DNA of 64,000 bases from Paraphaeosphaeria minitans (taxonomy: Eukaryota > Ascomycota > Dothideomycetes > Pleosporales > Didymosphaeriaceae). Below, one piece after another: positions 1 through 10,915 of this stretch. The notes beneath the pieces are model-generated. The model was not told where the DNA came from. It did no database searches and worked only from the letters and a program-made list of their open reading frames with translations. Positions within the stretch are counted from its first letter, which is position 1; each line of letters opens with the position of its first letter. Both the position numbers and the translations under genes were made by a program. The stretch covers positions 3,162,001 to 3,226,000 of the forward strand of contig WJXW01000002.1 in the NCBI GenBank assembly GCA_015832175.1. Direction: 5' to 3'.

Positions 1-519
1 GTTTCGCGTGCGGCGTGCATCACCCTTGTACCGTAGGTTGGTAGTCTAGGTACCTACTACTCACGTACTTAACCGTGCTCCGGCGTTCCCCGCAATTGTG
101 AGGTCGTCCATGTCGCAATACGGATGCAATCATCTCGACACGCCCCTCGCTCTAGACAGATGGATGGCTCCTATTGAATCATTGTGACATGGGCGCCTCC
201 CAGCACGCAGGACTCCCTATTCGGTGGACCCTCTAGGTAACACGCCGTTTCGGGTCCGGCAACTGACTTAGCCCATCTATCTGCCTACGTGTCGGCCCCC
301 CAACATCCAACATCGCTCATCGCTCATCGCTCCCCGCGGCATGTTGACATGCGCGGCATCTTGTTGACTGCCCACGGGAATCACTCCCATGGCACATGTT
401 CTTAGCACAGCCGCTTGTGTTCCATCAATCACTCGCCCTGTTGCAACGGTGGTCTAACCTGCCGCGCCAGCATGCCATGACAATGTGAAGCAGACGCCCG
501 TTCCGTCTAGCTTGCTGCC

Positions 520-1216
520 TCAGGTATGGTACGCTGCTGCATCTGCTGCTTCCTCATCCTCATCTTCATCCGCATCCTCGACTTCTTCATCGCTGCTCTC
601 CACTTCCTCAGCCTCGCTGGGCAAGACGGATGGAAACCATCCGTATCTCCCGAAGTCGACCAGAAATTCGCCCATGGCGTTCTGCGTCACCTCGACGCCC
701 TCTCTCCGAAGGACGGCCGCCTGTCGAGCAGCACCGCTAGGTCCACTTTGTCGTGTCAGCGAACAAACAACGGGATGTAACTTGTTGGAGACAATGAAAG
801 CCTAGACTGACCGTGGACTTATCCTCCCTTTGGCGTTGATCACGCGCTGCCAAGGAACGTTGCCATCGTGCCATTTGGGCGACTTCTTGCCAGGATCGGT
901 AGATGCAGCTGGCAGGTGTTTAAGACAAACGCCAACTTGCCTGCGCGACGTCATGCTCAGTACATTCCTCACGCCGCGTGCGGAGTAGCATGTGTCAAAG
1001 TTACCTTGGACATTGAGCTGATGTCGCAGCCTTGTTAGCGAGGTACCGTACGGTAGGTAGGTAGTCATGCTCGGGAACCGAGGGCTGCTCACGCTTTCCG
1101 ACCAGCCTCGCGATGTGAGCGTATGAGGTCACCTTTCCCGAAGGGATCTCTTGGATAGCTTCGCACACGGTGGAGAACCATAAATAGGCCTCTTCGGAGC
1201 GTTCACCGGGCGCCAT
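520..1216 (-). CDS. atl1: Alkyltransferase-like (ATL) DNA-repair protein, Atl1 family
   Basis: This gene encodes a member of the O6-alkylguanine-DNA alkyltransferase fold that flags alkylated guanine for nucleotide excision repair but cannot itself transfer the alkyl group. Exon 1 starts at 1216 and carries the helix-turn-helix part (IPSGKVTSYAHIARLVGK). Exon 2 carries RQVGVCLKHLP and the active-site loop VPWQRVINAKG, ending at 812. Exon 3 (736-520) carries GAARQAAVLRREGVEV and ends in a strongly acidic tail. In true MGMTs the loop reads PCHRV; here Trp replaces the acceptor Cys, which defines ATLs. The intron at 737-811 is clear (GT..CTAG). The first intron is not settled: a 941-1046 model gives 171 aa in frame, but it places an insertion before RQVG that overlaps a TAGG repeat. 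Family is secure; the first splice site is not. Confidence 0.85.
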
Positions 1217-1753
1217 TGCGGTTTAAAGTCGACTCGCTCTGATGGTGAACTGCAGGGAGAAGGCACTATTGTATGCTGACATAGCGTCTTGGCAACGGGC
1301 AGTGATCGCACTGCCTCTGGAGGTTCAAACTTCACATCCGCTAACATTCCTTGTTCAATAAGAAGTACGACAAACACTGATCAACGTCATGCTGCCTATC
1401 TATGTAGGACAGGTGAGGTAATCTGCAAGGAGAACGTATCTTCAAGGACGCGTGTCTCTGTCCCTTCTACTATGCATGCTTCCCCATGTGGACGGCTTCC
1501 GATTGAATACCATATAGTGAGGATGGGACTCTCTGTGATAGCATCTCGATTCTTGAAGCTTCAGCACAATGTCTGAGCTTACCCTAACGGTGATTATACA
1601 TTTGAGCTGCTGTGATGGAGGTCCTGAGTGGGGCATGTAAATCGCGCTAGCAATACGCTCTCACGTGATAGCTGAGCGACCGGGGATTCGGCTTGGCACT
1701 CATGATCATCGATTTGCTTGCCAACGTCTGCTCCACAGACAACAACACACAGC

Positions 1754-2788
1754 ATGTCGCTCGCCGACTACCTCGCCAAGAACTACCTCACAGCAGACTC
1801 GGACAAGAAGTCCAAAAAGCGCAAGAGGAAACACAAAGATGGTGGCCTCAAGATCGACGACGACGATATTTCTGGCTGGAACAAGGGCGCAGACGACGAC
1901 GACGAGGATGCGCCGACAATTGGTATGTTTCTCTTACCAAGCGCCGACCATCGACAATTTACTGACTGTTGTGTAGCTGGAATGACGCTCTCGTCGAAGA
2001 AGTCCAAGAAAAAGTCAAAAACGGCAGAAGATGTTGCAGTCAAGAGATTCGGCGTTGCAGCGCCCTCGCACGCGGCCCAGCTCGCCGCAGACGAAGCCGT
2101 GGCCAACGAAATCATCGCCTCGGCCGCCTCCGATCGCAGACAGGCCGACGAGAACGAAGACGAGGCACCTGCGGTGGAAGACACGGAAGGCGTGTTTACC
2201 GAGTCGGGAGTCCGCGCTGGTCTGCAGACGGCGGCGCAGCTCGCCGCAATGATGAAAAAGAAGCAAGACGAGGAGAAGAAAAAGGCGGCAGAGGTGGCTA
2301 ACGAGGGCGGACCTGGAGAGACCATCTATCGAGATGCCAGCGGTCGGATAATAAACGTGGCCATGAAGCGCGCGGAAGCGAGGAAAAAGGCGGAAGAGGA
2401 AGAAAGGAAGATGCTGGAAAAGGAGCGCGCGGCGAGAGGAGACGTGCAGAATGCGGAGGCGGCGAAGCGGAGACAGCAGTTACAAGATGCAAAAGGCCTC
2501 ACGGTAGCACGGCACGCGGATGATGAGGAGCTCAACGACGAGTTGAAGGAGCAGGGAAGGTGGAACGACCCTGCGGCTGGCTTTTTGCGCAAAAAGAAAG
2601 CAGGTCGGAGCATCACAGGCAAGCCGCTCTACCAAGGAGCCTTTAAGCCGAACCGATATGGCTTACGCCCGGGACATCGGTGGGATGGCGTCGACAGAGG
2701 CAATGGCTTTGAGAGCGAGTGGTTCAGTTCTCGGAACAAAAAGGCAAACATCGAGAAACTCCAATACCAGTGGCAGATGGACGAGTGA
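1754..2788 (+). CDS. BUD13: Pre-mRNA-splicing factor Bud13/Cwc26 (RES complex)
   Basis: Bud13 is a subunit of the RES (retention and splicing) complex, which joins the spliceosome before the first catalytic step and helps retain unspliced RNA in the nucleus. The start is MSLADYLAKNYL, the usual N terminus of the family. A lysine-rich basic stretch follows, then an acidic run, a long charged coiled-coil-like middle (about residues 180-250), and the diagnostic C terminus YQGAFKPNRYGLRPGHRWDG, with GNGFE and a WQMDE end. One 54-nt intron (1923-1976) lies after PTI. It is a multiple of three and stop-free, so retention would still read through. The spliced protein is 326 aa, normal for fungi. It is divergent from the ATL gene across about 540 bp. 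Confidence 0.93.
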   Translation: MSLADYLAKNYLTADSDKKSKKRKRKHKDGGLKIDDDDISGWNKGADDDDEDAPTIGMFLLPSADHRQFTDCCVAGMTLSSKKSKKKSKTAEDVAVKRFGVAAPSHAAQLAADEAVANEIIASAASDRRQADENEDEAPAVEDTEGVFTESGVRAGLQTAAQLAAMMKKKQDEEKKKAAEVANEGGPGETIYRDASGRIINVAMKRAEARKKAEEEERKMLEKERAARGDVQNAEAAKRRQQLQDAKGLTVARHADDEELNDELKEQGRWNDPAAGFLRKKKAGRSITGKPLYQGAFKPNRYGLRPGHRWDGVDRGNGFESEWFSSRNKKANIEKLQYQWQMDE

Positions 2789-3610
2789 AAGACTAGAGTT
2801 GGGTATTCTATCACGTCGGGTTCATCCTAACGTTTACATTGCATAGCGCGGCGTTATTGAAAGTTCATTGATCCCCGGTTGGGAGGATGATGTAGATGGG
2901 TACACATGATCAACAACAAGAACCTTACCTACTGTTCGCTTACATATTCTCTTTCGTGCAAAACATGACACCACGTAGGCAGTTCTTCCTTCGCAGGGAA
3001 GGCGTATCACTCCAAAGTCAAGAAGTGAAGCCACATAGCCAGGACATGTCATGGCGCAGAGACCCTGGAACCCCTATGCACAGCTCCACCAGTGGAATAG
3101 CTTTTGTTCAGGTTCCATCTCATACTCGAGCAGACCCTCGTCGTACTCGGGTGTGTATTCGAAGTCCGAGAAATCACCCGATGGAGGACGTGTAAGTTGG
3201 GATGATGGTGCGGCGTTTGAAGTTGGGGTGTAATATGGTTACTTCGGCACCGTACGTCTTCGTGCCGCGGAGGATCCTGCGCTGTCTCCTGTACGTCCAG
3301 ACGTGCGTGTCTACATTCTTGCAGCCATTGTGCTGTGTGCGGGTTGTAGGATTGGATCGAGCCGAGCCGAGCCAACGCATGTTTGTATATTATCATAGCC
3401 TGATGTACACGTAGCACCTAGGTATTGCGGTAACGCTAGCCGATGTAATCTCAGACCGTACTTTCCAAATGTAGCGTTGTGGCACATTCACACTGGCAGA
3501 CTCAGCCCGCCGACTACCTTGCTCTCATCCGCTGCAGATATCTAGAGTTCCTTAAAAACCACCCTCCCATAACCGCCGCAGTGTTAATAGCTCCAATCAA
3601 TAAAGTCCTA
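2789..3610. other. Intergenic, no supported gene
   Basis: This stretch lies between the converging 3' ends of BUD13 and the monooxygenase relic. Short open frames exist on both strands, but none shows a recognisable domain, a plausible intron or an adequate start. I see no repeat or RNA gene in it. Confidence 0.5.
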
Positions 3611-4722
3611 TCACTCACACTCGATTCCTCCTTTCACTCTTCCTACGTGTATGATTTTTCTTCGCTCAGCCTCATCTCGCCCACTGCCCTCCACAACAAA
3701 CTCCTCAAAATCAACGTCCTCAACCATCTTCTGGTACTCTACTACGGTCCGAGACCAGTTGTTTGTGATGATGCCCTTCTCATTCTTGTACCACGACTGG
3801 CAGTTTGGATCGTTGAAGGTGCTGTTTTGCAGTTCCGTCTGGATTTCATTGTACTCTTCCAACCGGGTACGTAGCGGTAGATGTTGCGCCATGTTTTGGC
3901 CACAGGCACGTCGAGTCGTGGGACAACCCAATTCGGTGTCCTCTGGAAGACAGTGACATGTTTCGCAACTTTTGCGATTTCTGGAAGAATTTGTACGGCC
4001 GTGCAGCCTTGCTCAAAGTCAGCAAATCGAAGTGACTACACAAAGATCAACGCGTACCATTTCCCACGAGTGCAATCTTCTTGTCAGCTGGATCATATAA
4101 CCAGTCCCACCTAGCTAAGTGCATCTTTTTACCATTGAAGGTTTCGATACCCTAGATCTCAGGCCATTGTGGCACGTTGAGCTGCCCAACAGCGCTGACT
4201 AGGAAATCCGCTTTAATCTCGTATTCTGGGTTGTATTCGGCTTCCTTGCTCCCCGGGGCAGTCTTAACAAGAATTTTCCATTTTTGAGCTTCCTCGTCCC
4301 ATTTTGCGTCAACGACGGAAGTGTTGAACCGGAAGTGCAGCAGCAGTTGGAACTCTTGAGCAACGCGCTGGAGGTAAGCTAATATCTCTTCTTGCCCAGG
4401 GTATTCGCGGGTCCAGTCAGGATTCTGGGCAAACGAATAACTGTATAGCTGTGACCAAACGTCGCAGCAGCATCCAGGGTACTTATTGTCGTTCCTTCTA
4501 ATGCTCAGTCACCATTTGATACGTCAAGGCATTCTGAGCTCACCAGGTGCCTCCCAGACCTGCCGATTTTTCAAGAATGATGAACTTGCGGCATTTGTTG
4601 CGCTTTAGAAGGTCGATGGCCACACACATTCCGCTGATGCCACCGCCGATGATGAACACTGCAGCGTTCGCATGGTTCTTGTTGCCAATCGGCACTTCGG
4701 GCCAAGGCAGTTCTCCAGGCAT
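3611..4722 (-). pseudogene. Baeyer-Villiger-type flavin monooxygenase relic
   Basis: This is a decayed FAD/NADPH-dependent monooxygenase of the cyclohexanone/steroid BVMO type. The N terminus keeps the FAD Rossmann motif (VFIIGGGISG, then EKSAGLGGTW). A 49-nt intron (4495-4543) leads to NDNKYPGCCCDVWSQLYSYSF, followed by a long matching stretch and QRTPNWVVPR. Three defects are visible. An in-frame TAG lies at about 4152-4154, between WPEI and GIETFNGKKMH. The frame changes near 3865, just after NIYRYV. The protein then jumps to the family's C-terminal block (NDPNCQSWYKNEKG, NNWSRTVVEYQ), so roughly 200 internal residues, including the second nucleotide-binding region and most of the substrate domain, are missing. 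The intact length would be about 550-600 aa. A sequencing error could explain the stop but not the deletion. Confidence 0.85.
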
Positions 4723-5722
4723 GATTACAAACAAGTTTCGTGAGATCCGTGGAAACGTAGCTATTGAAATACAAAGTAACTATCGTTCTTCCTCAATTGC
4801 AGTAGTAGTTGCAACTGAATGGGTGGCAGGATGCCATGTATTACCTATGAACAGAATATAGAGGATGATAGCACTGTGCTTACTCGCCGATGGCCTGTCA
4901 GTATTCTGTGGACCACACCACCAACCATCCTCGGCAGTGACGCGCGCATTGACGAGTAGACCGCCGCGCGTAATCCTGGACGAGATCGCGTGCCAACGGC
5001 TGTGATGTCCGGAAGAGGAAGATATCCTGCGAAGTCCTTGGCCTGCGCCGTACTCGCGTGCGGAGGACAGGGTGAGTGAAGACAGACGAGCGTCACGTCT
5101 TGGCTTAGGTACAGGGAAGACGTATGCCGCCACGGAAGGAAATGCTATGTCGCATTGTCGATAGACTACAAGCTTATCAATCGGTACGCAGCGCGTGTGG
5201 TCCTAGGCAGCTTCTGTTTCTGATTTCTTTTCCATCGAAGGCATTTCCCTCTAGATGGCAACGATCGGGCGCGCAACTGCAACTTGTGTTGTCAGACAAG
5301 ACGAAAGGGAAAGCTTAAGTAACAGCCCTAGAAGGAGTTCGATCAGGCGAGAGATGTTGATGTGAAGACGTGGTGTTTGCTTAGCTGCAGCTTACACAGG
5401 AGGCGTCATCTCGCTTCTACTCGCACCAATACCTAACCATGTTCGGCAAGAACACTCCTCCACACCATACCTTCAGTAAGCAAACCAACTGATCAAAGCA
5501 GCGCGGTCAAGCCTTGCGGAGCTGCCTGCTTCGTTCATAGACCTGCCAGTGCTGTAGATACGTCGGCTTGAAGCTGGGACTGCGGCATTTATCTGTTGGC
5601 TTGAAGCGCAAGGATCAGGTGAGGTACTGTACGATATTCTGATTATCAAGGCCTAGGTATCATGTTGAACGGTTAAATTGACTTGTTATCTGGTCCTCAG
5701 GCATATATCGAATGGCGCAGAG
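4723..5722. other. Intergenic, no supported gene
   Basis: About 1 kb separates the start of the monooxygenase relic from the 3' end of the next gene. It would hold the relic's former promoter. Short open frames are present on both strands but none resembles a known domain or shows exon structure. Confidence 0.5.
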
Positions 5723-7261
5723 TTATACGCTCAAACCTCCATCCAACAGATCCTCCGGAATCGACCAACCCATAAGGACCCAATGACATCCCCGGCTATG
5801 GCGGGTCTCAACCTTGACACTGAAGGTATCGCCACCAAGCCAGCCCCCAACGCGCATCCACTTCCCACCCTGCCGTGGGTCGGGGTACCTGTTCATGAGT
5901 TTTGCACCGATTATGCGCCTGCCAGGCGTTTCAAGCCGGATTGGGTCGGGCTTGAGAGTAACCAAGCGGCCGGTGTCTTCGAGCTGACACGTCTTGCTGT
6001 GAGTCTCGATGCTTGCTGCTGGGATTCCGACTTCTACTGCTCTTAAGGGCGAAATTCCAAATTCCCAGAGATCATCACCGCAACTATCCCATACAAATTC
6101 GCTATGCGACCATTTGTTCCTACTTCTTGTATTAGCACATTCACTAATCGGACGGAGGGGTGTCACTTACTCAGGCGTAACCGATAATTGGTCGATCTCA
6201 GCTTTAATAGTGGACCAAGCCGGTTTGCGCAGTTGAACTTGGATGTTTTCCAGTGATTTAAGGATGTCGCCCACTTCCTTGAGATCGTCGTCGTCGTTGG
6301 AACAGGACAAAACGCTTAGACGCCCTTGTACACTATTGAGCTTCAAAATGAGGGTGCCCTGGTAAGTGGCCTTTGATCGAGCCGCCATCTGCAGGAGGGC
6401 ACACTGCCATAATGCCTCCCCTATGTCTCGTGGGATCTCATATCCAGTGACTGGACGACCTATCTTTCCAGGAAAGATGGAGGAAAAATGCTTGACGAGT
6501 GCAACTTGAGGAATAGGCTTGTATTCAGACCGGAAGCCTTCCCATGCTTCAGGAATCTTAGCATTTTCCAGCCACGACAGCCCCCCTTCGCCTTCCACGC
6601 CTGCAATTAGGAATCTGTGGGTTTGTTGTATAGAGGAAGATTGCGACTCCATGCTCGTCATCAATTGCGTCGCGGCGACGAAGCTCGTTTGATTGACCGT
6701 GCCTGTGCCTCCTAATGCTGTGGCCAAAGCATCAAGCTGGCCTGCATCTGAGCTGCTGTACGTACATACCGCGTAGAAAGAGGACTGCCGAATTTGGCCA
6801 GTGATGCAGTATTCGCCGTAATGCTTAAGGAAATCATCAGGATTGGTTTCTAGGGTCCGGCGCGCTTCTTCGGTCAAATCCAACTCGCGGTCGAAATGCT
6901 CAGGCGGCATCGAAAGCGTGCAACGGAGGACGAGGCACATGTTCTGACTGTTGCATTTCGACTCTCGGATATAGCCCGCTACCGCGTTCACGGATGCAAC
7001 TGAGAGCTGTGAGACTGACGCGGTGGTCATGGATCGGAGGAAATCCGTGAGTTCCCGTTCATCGCGAAACAGCTGGGTGTGCATATCCACTTGTGGAAAC
7101 ACATCAGTGCTGTCGTAGCTGTCGTCAATATACACTTCCTCAAAGGGTGAGGGCAGAGATTCGCGCCTGGCCATGTCGTAGCCACTGCCGATGCTTATAT
7201 GCGAAGCGTCCCACGGGATGCTGCCGTGCTGTCTTATTCGAGCGGAAAATTGGTGGGACAT
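5723..7261 (-). CDS. Fungal protein of unknown role with weak MACPF-domain resemblance
   Basis: The first ATG in frame is at 7261 (MSHQFSARIRQHG); the frame is open further upstream only from a GTG. Exon 1 runs to 6171, a 51-nt intron (6120-6170, GTAAGT..GTAG) follows, and exon 2 ends at 5723, giving 495 aa. The middle has the layout of fungal MACPF-like proteins: a segment rich in short Ser/Ala strands, then an F-L-K-H-Y-G-E-Y-C-I-T-G block followed by a strand rich in aromatic residues. I see no signal peptide and no membrane segment. The resemblance is weak, no function should be assumed, and an unrelated lineage-specific protein is possible. It is intact although pseudogenes lie on both sides. 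The upstream 600 bp to the Sec14 relic would be its promoter. Confidence 0.7.
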
Positions 7262-7874
7262 TGTACCTAGAGAACCGGTAGGCACGCGAGGGTAGGCAGT
7301 ATTTTCGTGAACGTCCAGAGACCAAGAGAGACTTATACACTGTTCGTCTGCGATTGCAGCAAGTAATGAGGATTGACGCTACCTCAGCCGTGGCGCATAC
7401 AATCTGTTTATATGCAAGGTAAGAAGGCTTTCTCGTCGCGCGAAGATGGTATGGTAGGTTAGAGTTGCTGCCATGCAGCCAATGACGTGTGGAAAGTCGC
7501 CCGCTTGTTGGGCTCTACCTACCTAGCGTTCGCAGTTCGCAATTCGCAATTCGCAAGCTTGCAAACTGTAACACTACGTACACTTATTCATAGGGGTGCA
7601 CTGCATTACCTCCGCGCAGGTTGAAGCAGATGCACATGGTTTAAAAGGCTATAATTTTCTTCATAACTCCAGATGAATTCGGAGCTACGATAATTGCCTA
7701 GCCCGGATGTGGAAGTGGGACCTAGAATTTACGGCAAGTGTATGCATAGCATAGCAATACCGTCAACTTGCTTTTGACGTCGTCTGATGTGCGCAAGCAG
7801 GAATTAAAGCTAATCGTCATATCCCATATCTTTAGCACCTCGTTGAGTTGAAAAAAAAGAGACTAGACCGTTAG
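7262..7874. promoter_or_regulatory. Divergent intergenic region
   Basis: This 613-bp gene-free spacer lies between two divergent starts, the 495-aa gene on the minus strand and the Sec14 relic on the plus strand. It holds a CTACCTACCTAG tract (about 7515) and a repeated GCAATTCGCAA-like stretch near 7537-7555. No specific site is identified. Confidence 0.4.
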
Positions 7875-9020
7875 AATGAACGGAACACTGAAAAAAGAAG
7901 CGAAACCAGAGCGAAATACATCAGCGGACGTCACCAAAATCAAAGCCTCACTGAACCTCGATGAGACAGCAGTATTCACAAAGTTTGTCGAAAGATGCGA
8001 GACCGGCCATCTGCTGGAGTGGTCCTCCAACTCCGACTAAATGGAACTACCATCTAGAATGAACGACCCCTCAACCCTCCTCCGCTTCCTCCGCGCCCGC
8101 GCCTTCGACATCGAAGCCGCATATATCTGATTCAAAGAAGCACTCGATCTCCGTGCCGAAACTTCCATCACAACAATCTCCGATGGAATCGATGTCGCTG
8201 ATTTCGACGAAGCACGCAAATTGTGCCCCCACTTGACAGACCGCTTTTCCGAAGCCGGCTTGCCACTCGGCTTCCTCGACATCGCACATCTGGATGGCGA
8301 CACGTTGGCGCGGTACACCAAGCCCTACCACGGACCGGAGGAGGACGTGGTTACCAAGCACACGTTCGTTGTGCACGGTCTTTTCACACGGGTTGTGCTA
8401 CCGCTCGCCAGCAAGGTCAAAGGCGATACCTCAGGTGGTCCGGTGCTTGATTGTCTTGTATCCTGTGGATGCGTCGTCGCTGGGTCTTCGGTAGGCGTGG
8501 GACGCGAAGAAATACGCGCAGGAAACGAGCACAACGTTGGCGGTTCCATATCTTGTGTTGAGCCTTGTGCTTATCAGACTTCCTTTTCTAACTATGCAGT
8601 CCCAGAAGATGTTGGGAATCTGACGGCTGATCCGGGTCATGAATGCGCTGGCCTTTTTCCCCGCCTCGTGGAAGTGGATCAGGCCGCCGATCGAAGCTGA
8701 CACGGCGGCTAAGCTAGACTTCCTGGCCGACGAAGAAGTTCTCCCGACACTGCAGGATTATCGATGCTGACGGTATACTGAAGAGATGGGGCGGCAAGTT
8801 CGAGCGGAGGCATGGGATGTTGCCAGATTTGAAGAAGGGGGTCAAGGAGAAGCTGTGGTGGTTTGAGGCGCAGAGATTCCCGATGGGACCTTTGAAGTGG
8901 AGAGACGTGGGTGGTGGGCTGGTTGCGTGTTTGAGGAGGGGGAAGGCTAGTAGAAATTACAGAGATGAGTGTGGTGAAGAGTGTAGAACCTTTGGTAATG
9001 AGTGGCGAGCAGACAATTAG
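7875..9020 (+). pseudogene. Sec14-like (CRAL-TRIO) phosphatidylinositol-transfer protein relic
   Basis: Pieces of a Sec14 family protein lie in order on the plus strand in more than one frame. They are an N-terminal block from 7875 (ETAVFTKFVERCE), the CRAL-TRIO N motif DPSTLLRFLRARAFD, FKEALDLRAE, the lipid-domain strand GLPLGFLDIAHLDGDTLARY, then in another frame LYPVDASSLGLR, AWDAKKYAQETS and EVLPTLQDY, and finally the C-terminal block ILKRWGGKFEREHGM, LPDLKKGVKEKLWWFEAQRF. Defects: a TAA near 8038, a TGA at 8128-8130 before FKEAL, a frame change around 8440, and a TAG between SSLGLR and AWDAKKYAQ (about 8492-8494) where homologues carry Gln or Lys. The blocks keep their order and spacing, so this is a whole gene that decayed in place. 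Introns cannot remove all these breaks. Confidence 0.83.
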
Positions 9021-9176
9021 GACCGCATAGGCCTGTGCTCTCGGCATCTTGCCCTGCGATAGAGGAAGTTCTTTCCCCATGTAGTTGCTCGGTCTGTCGA
9101 GATGAGCATGGCTAACGTTGTTATAGGTACTAGGAATAATACAGGGCACCTCTAGAGCTGCGTTGTATGGCAGACT

Positions 9177-10133
9177 TCATCCTTTCCGGAAGCTATCCTT
9201 CAAAGCCTCGATCATCAACGCGTGTGCCTTCTCACGACTATCCCACAGCTTCGTTCCTGGTTTCGCACCTACATCATAGCCATGGTTCATACCTTCTAAA
9301 ACGCACTTCACGACCTTCCGGCTCCCATCGTCCAACTTCTCCGCCAGCCTCTTCGCTTCCACCGACAAAGTGTCCCCCTCACATGTAATAATGACCACCG
9401 TGCGAGGATACTCCTCTACCTTTGCATACATCGGCGAAACCCTGGGATCCCTCCGCATCGCGACGTCCGTCCCGACGTAATTGCTGTAAAATAATTCCAG
9501 AATCGCTGGCGGTAGCGGTAGGACCGGTTTCGGAATCACCCTATCCTCAGCCTTCAGACTGAGATCCGTGGCAGGATAGTGCGCAAGCACAGCTCTGATG
9601 TCGACCTTGAGAGATGCCCGCAAAGTGGAGGACGCAATGAGCGCGAGACTCCCACCCGCACTCGCTCCCGATACAGCCACGCGCGTTGCATCGAAGCGCT
9701 CCGGCTGCGAGGCAACCCAATCCAGCACATCCTTGACGTCCTGCAGCGCGGCGGGAAACGGGTCCTCCGGTGCCTTCCTGTAGTCCGCGTCCACGACATA
9801 GGCGTCTAGCTCCTTTGCCATGCGCGCGCAGAACGCAACGTCGCTGCCGTGGAAGGGGATCGTCCAGCCGGAACCGTGCCAGTTCACCAGCACTGGTTTT
9901 GGTGAGCTGGGAGAGGCCGGGCTGGCGCGCGGCGTGTAGAGGTGGGCTTTTATCTTCCTGGTACGGTCTCTGGAGGGTATGTATAGGGTTTCTGTGGACG
10001 CAGCATAGGTTGTGGCTGCCAGTGTTCGATCACGCTGGACGTCGAGGAGGCGGATGAGGTTGAAGACATTGCGCACCAGGAAGACGATCAGTCTACGCCT
10101 GGCATACTTGAAAGTCTCCCACAGGAAAGACAT
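9177..10133 (-). CDS. Alpha/beta-hydrolase fold-3 (hormone-sensitive lipase type) esterase
   Basis: This is a single-exon gene of 318 aa. I take ATG 10133 (MSFLWETFKYARRR); the frame upstream begins only with GTG. Around residues 85-100 the oxyanion-hole motif reads VLVNWHGSGW, so the usual HGGG is HGSG. The nucleophile elbow is SGASAGGS, the catalytic Asp sits in ITCEGDTL, and the catalytic His in GMNHGYD. The Y-R-K-A-P-E motif after the oxyanion hole is typical of the HSL family. The first 25 residues are basic and hydrophobic (VFNLIRLL), so a membrane-proximal location is possible. The substrate cannot be inferred; such enzymes cleave short acyl esters or lactones. It converges on the Sec14 relic. 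Confidence 0.88.
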   Translation of the reverse strand: MSFLWETFKYARRRLIVFLVRNVFNLIRLLDVQRDRTLAATTYAASTETLYIPSRDRTRKIKAHLYTPRASPASPSSPKPVLVNWHGSGWTIPFHGSDVAFCARMAKELDAYVVDADYRKAPEDPFPAALQDVKDVLDWVASQPERFDATRVAVSGASAGGSLALIASSTLRASLKVDIRAVLAHYPATDLSLKAEDRVIPKPVLPLPPAILELFYSNYVGTDVAMRRDPRVSPMYAKVEEYPRTVVIITCEGDTLSVEAKRLAEKLDDGSRKVVKCVLEGMNHGYDVGAKPGTKLWDSREKAHALMIEALKDSFRKG

Positions 10134-10915
10134 CACGCGATTTTCCCGTGATGGTGTCCGGCAACATCATGAGCTTTTGTAGCTAAGGCTTCTAGTGCTA
10201 TTAGAGTAAGACTTTAGCTGCTACCGTACACTCCACAGCTAAGAGGCGCCAAGTAAGCTAGTAAATACTGTATTACATTTACGGTAACGTATCCCATGGG
10301 CGAGTTAGAGCCTGTTCAGTTAGGGATCTACGCTCGTAAACCTCACCCGATCTAGCGCCTAGGAGCTGTAACAGGCAGTGGACGAAGAGCGATCAATAAA
10401 ATCAAAAGCGATAATAACTAACAACTCCTCCTCGTCCTACAGGATGGTGCCGGTCTTGCAACACCATCTGGTGGCCGTCTGTTGGTCCGCGGATTGATCT
10501 AGCGCAACAAATGATCCCCGTAGCGTCTCCAACTAGGTTATAGGTAGGTACGCCTAAACGAACTCCGATGTCACTACATCCCGCTATCACTATATCAGCC
10601 CGGAATATAGTCCGTCCGGCTGCGCAATTGTTCTTAGAAGGGTACTCTGGCAACTGAGCTCGGAAATGGTAGGAGCAGTCACGAGCATTACAGGTTACTC
10701 CAGACAACACTGCTTTCATACGAGGGGCCAACGAGCATGAGCCTCTCTTTGACCTCACGAGAAACTATCAAGTCCTCAACTCTGGCCGATGCATCACACA
10801 TTTGAGGAACTCAGGATTCTTCTCAGCAACAAGTATACTACGCAAGAATACTTGGGTCGATGCGATAAGAGAGCAACATAACAAGAGCGGAGATGGCAAG
10901 ACTACTCAAAAGCAC
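10134..10915. other. Intergenic, no supported gene
   Basis: These 782 bp lie between the esterase start and the cyanide hydratase 3' end. The only longer frame (10402-10758, minus) has no recognisable domain and a random-looking composition. The sequence is slightly richer in A+T than the flanking genes. Confidence 0.5.
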
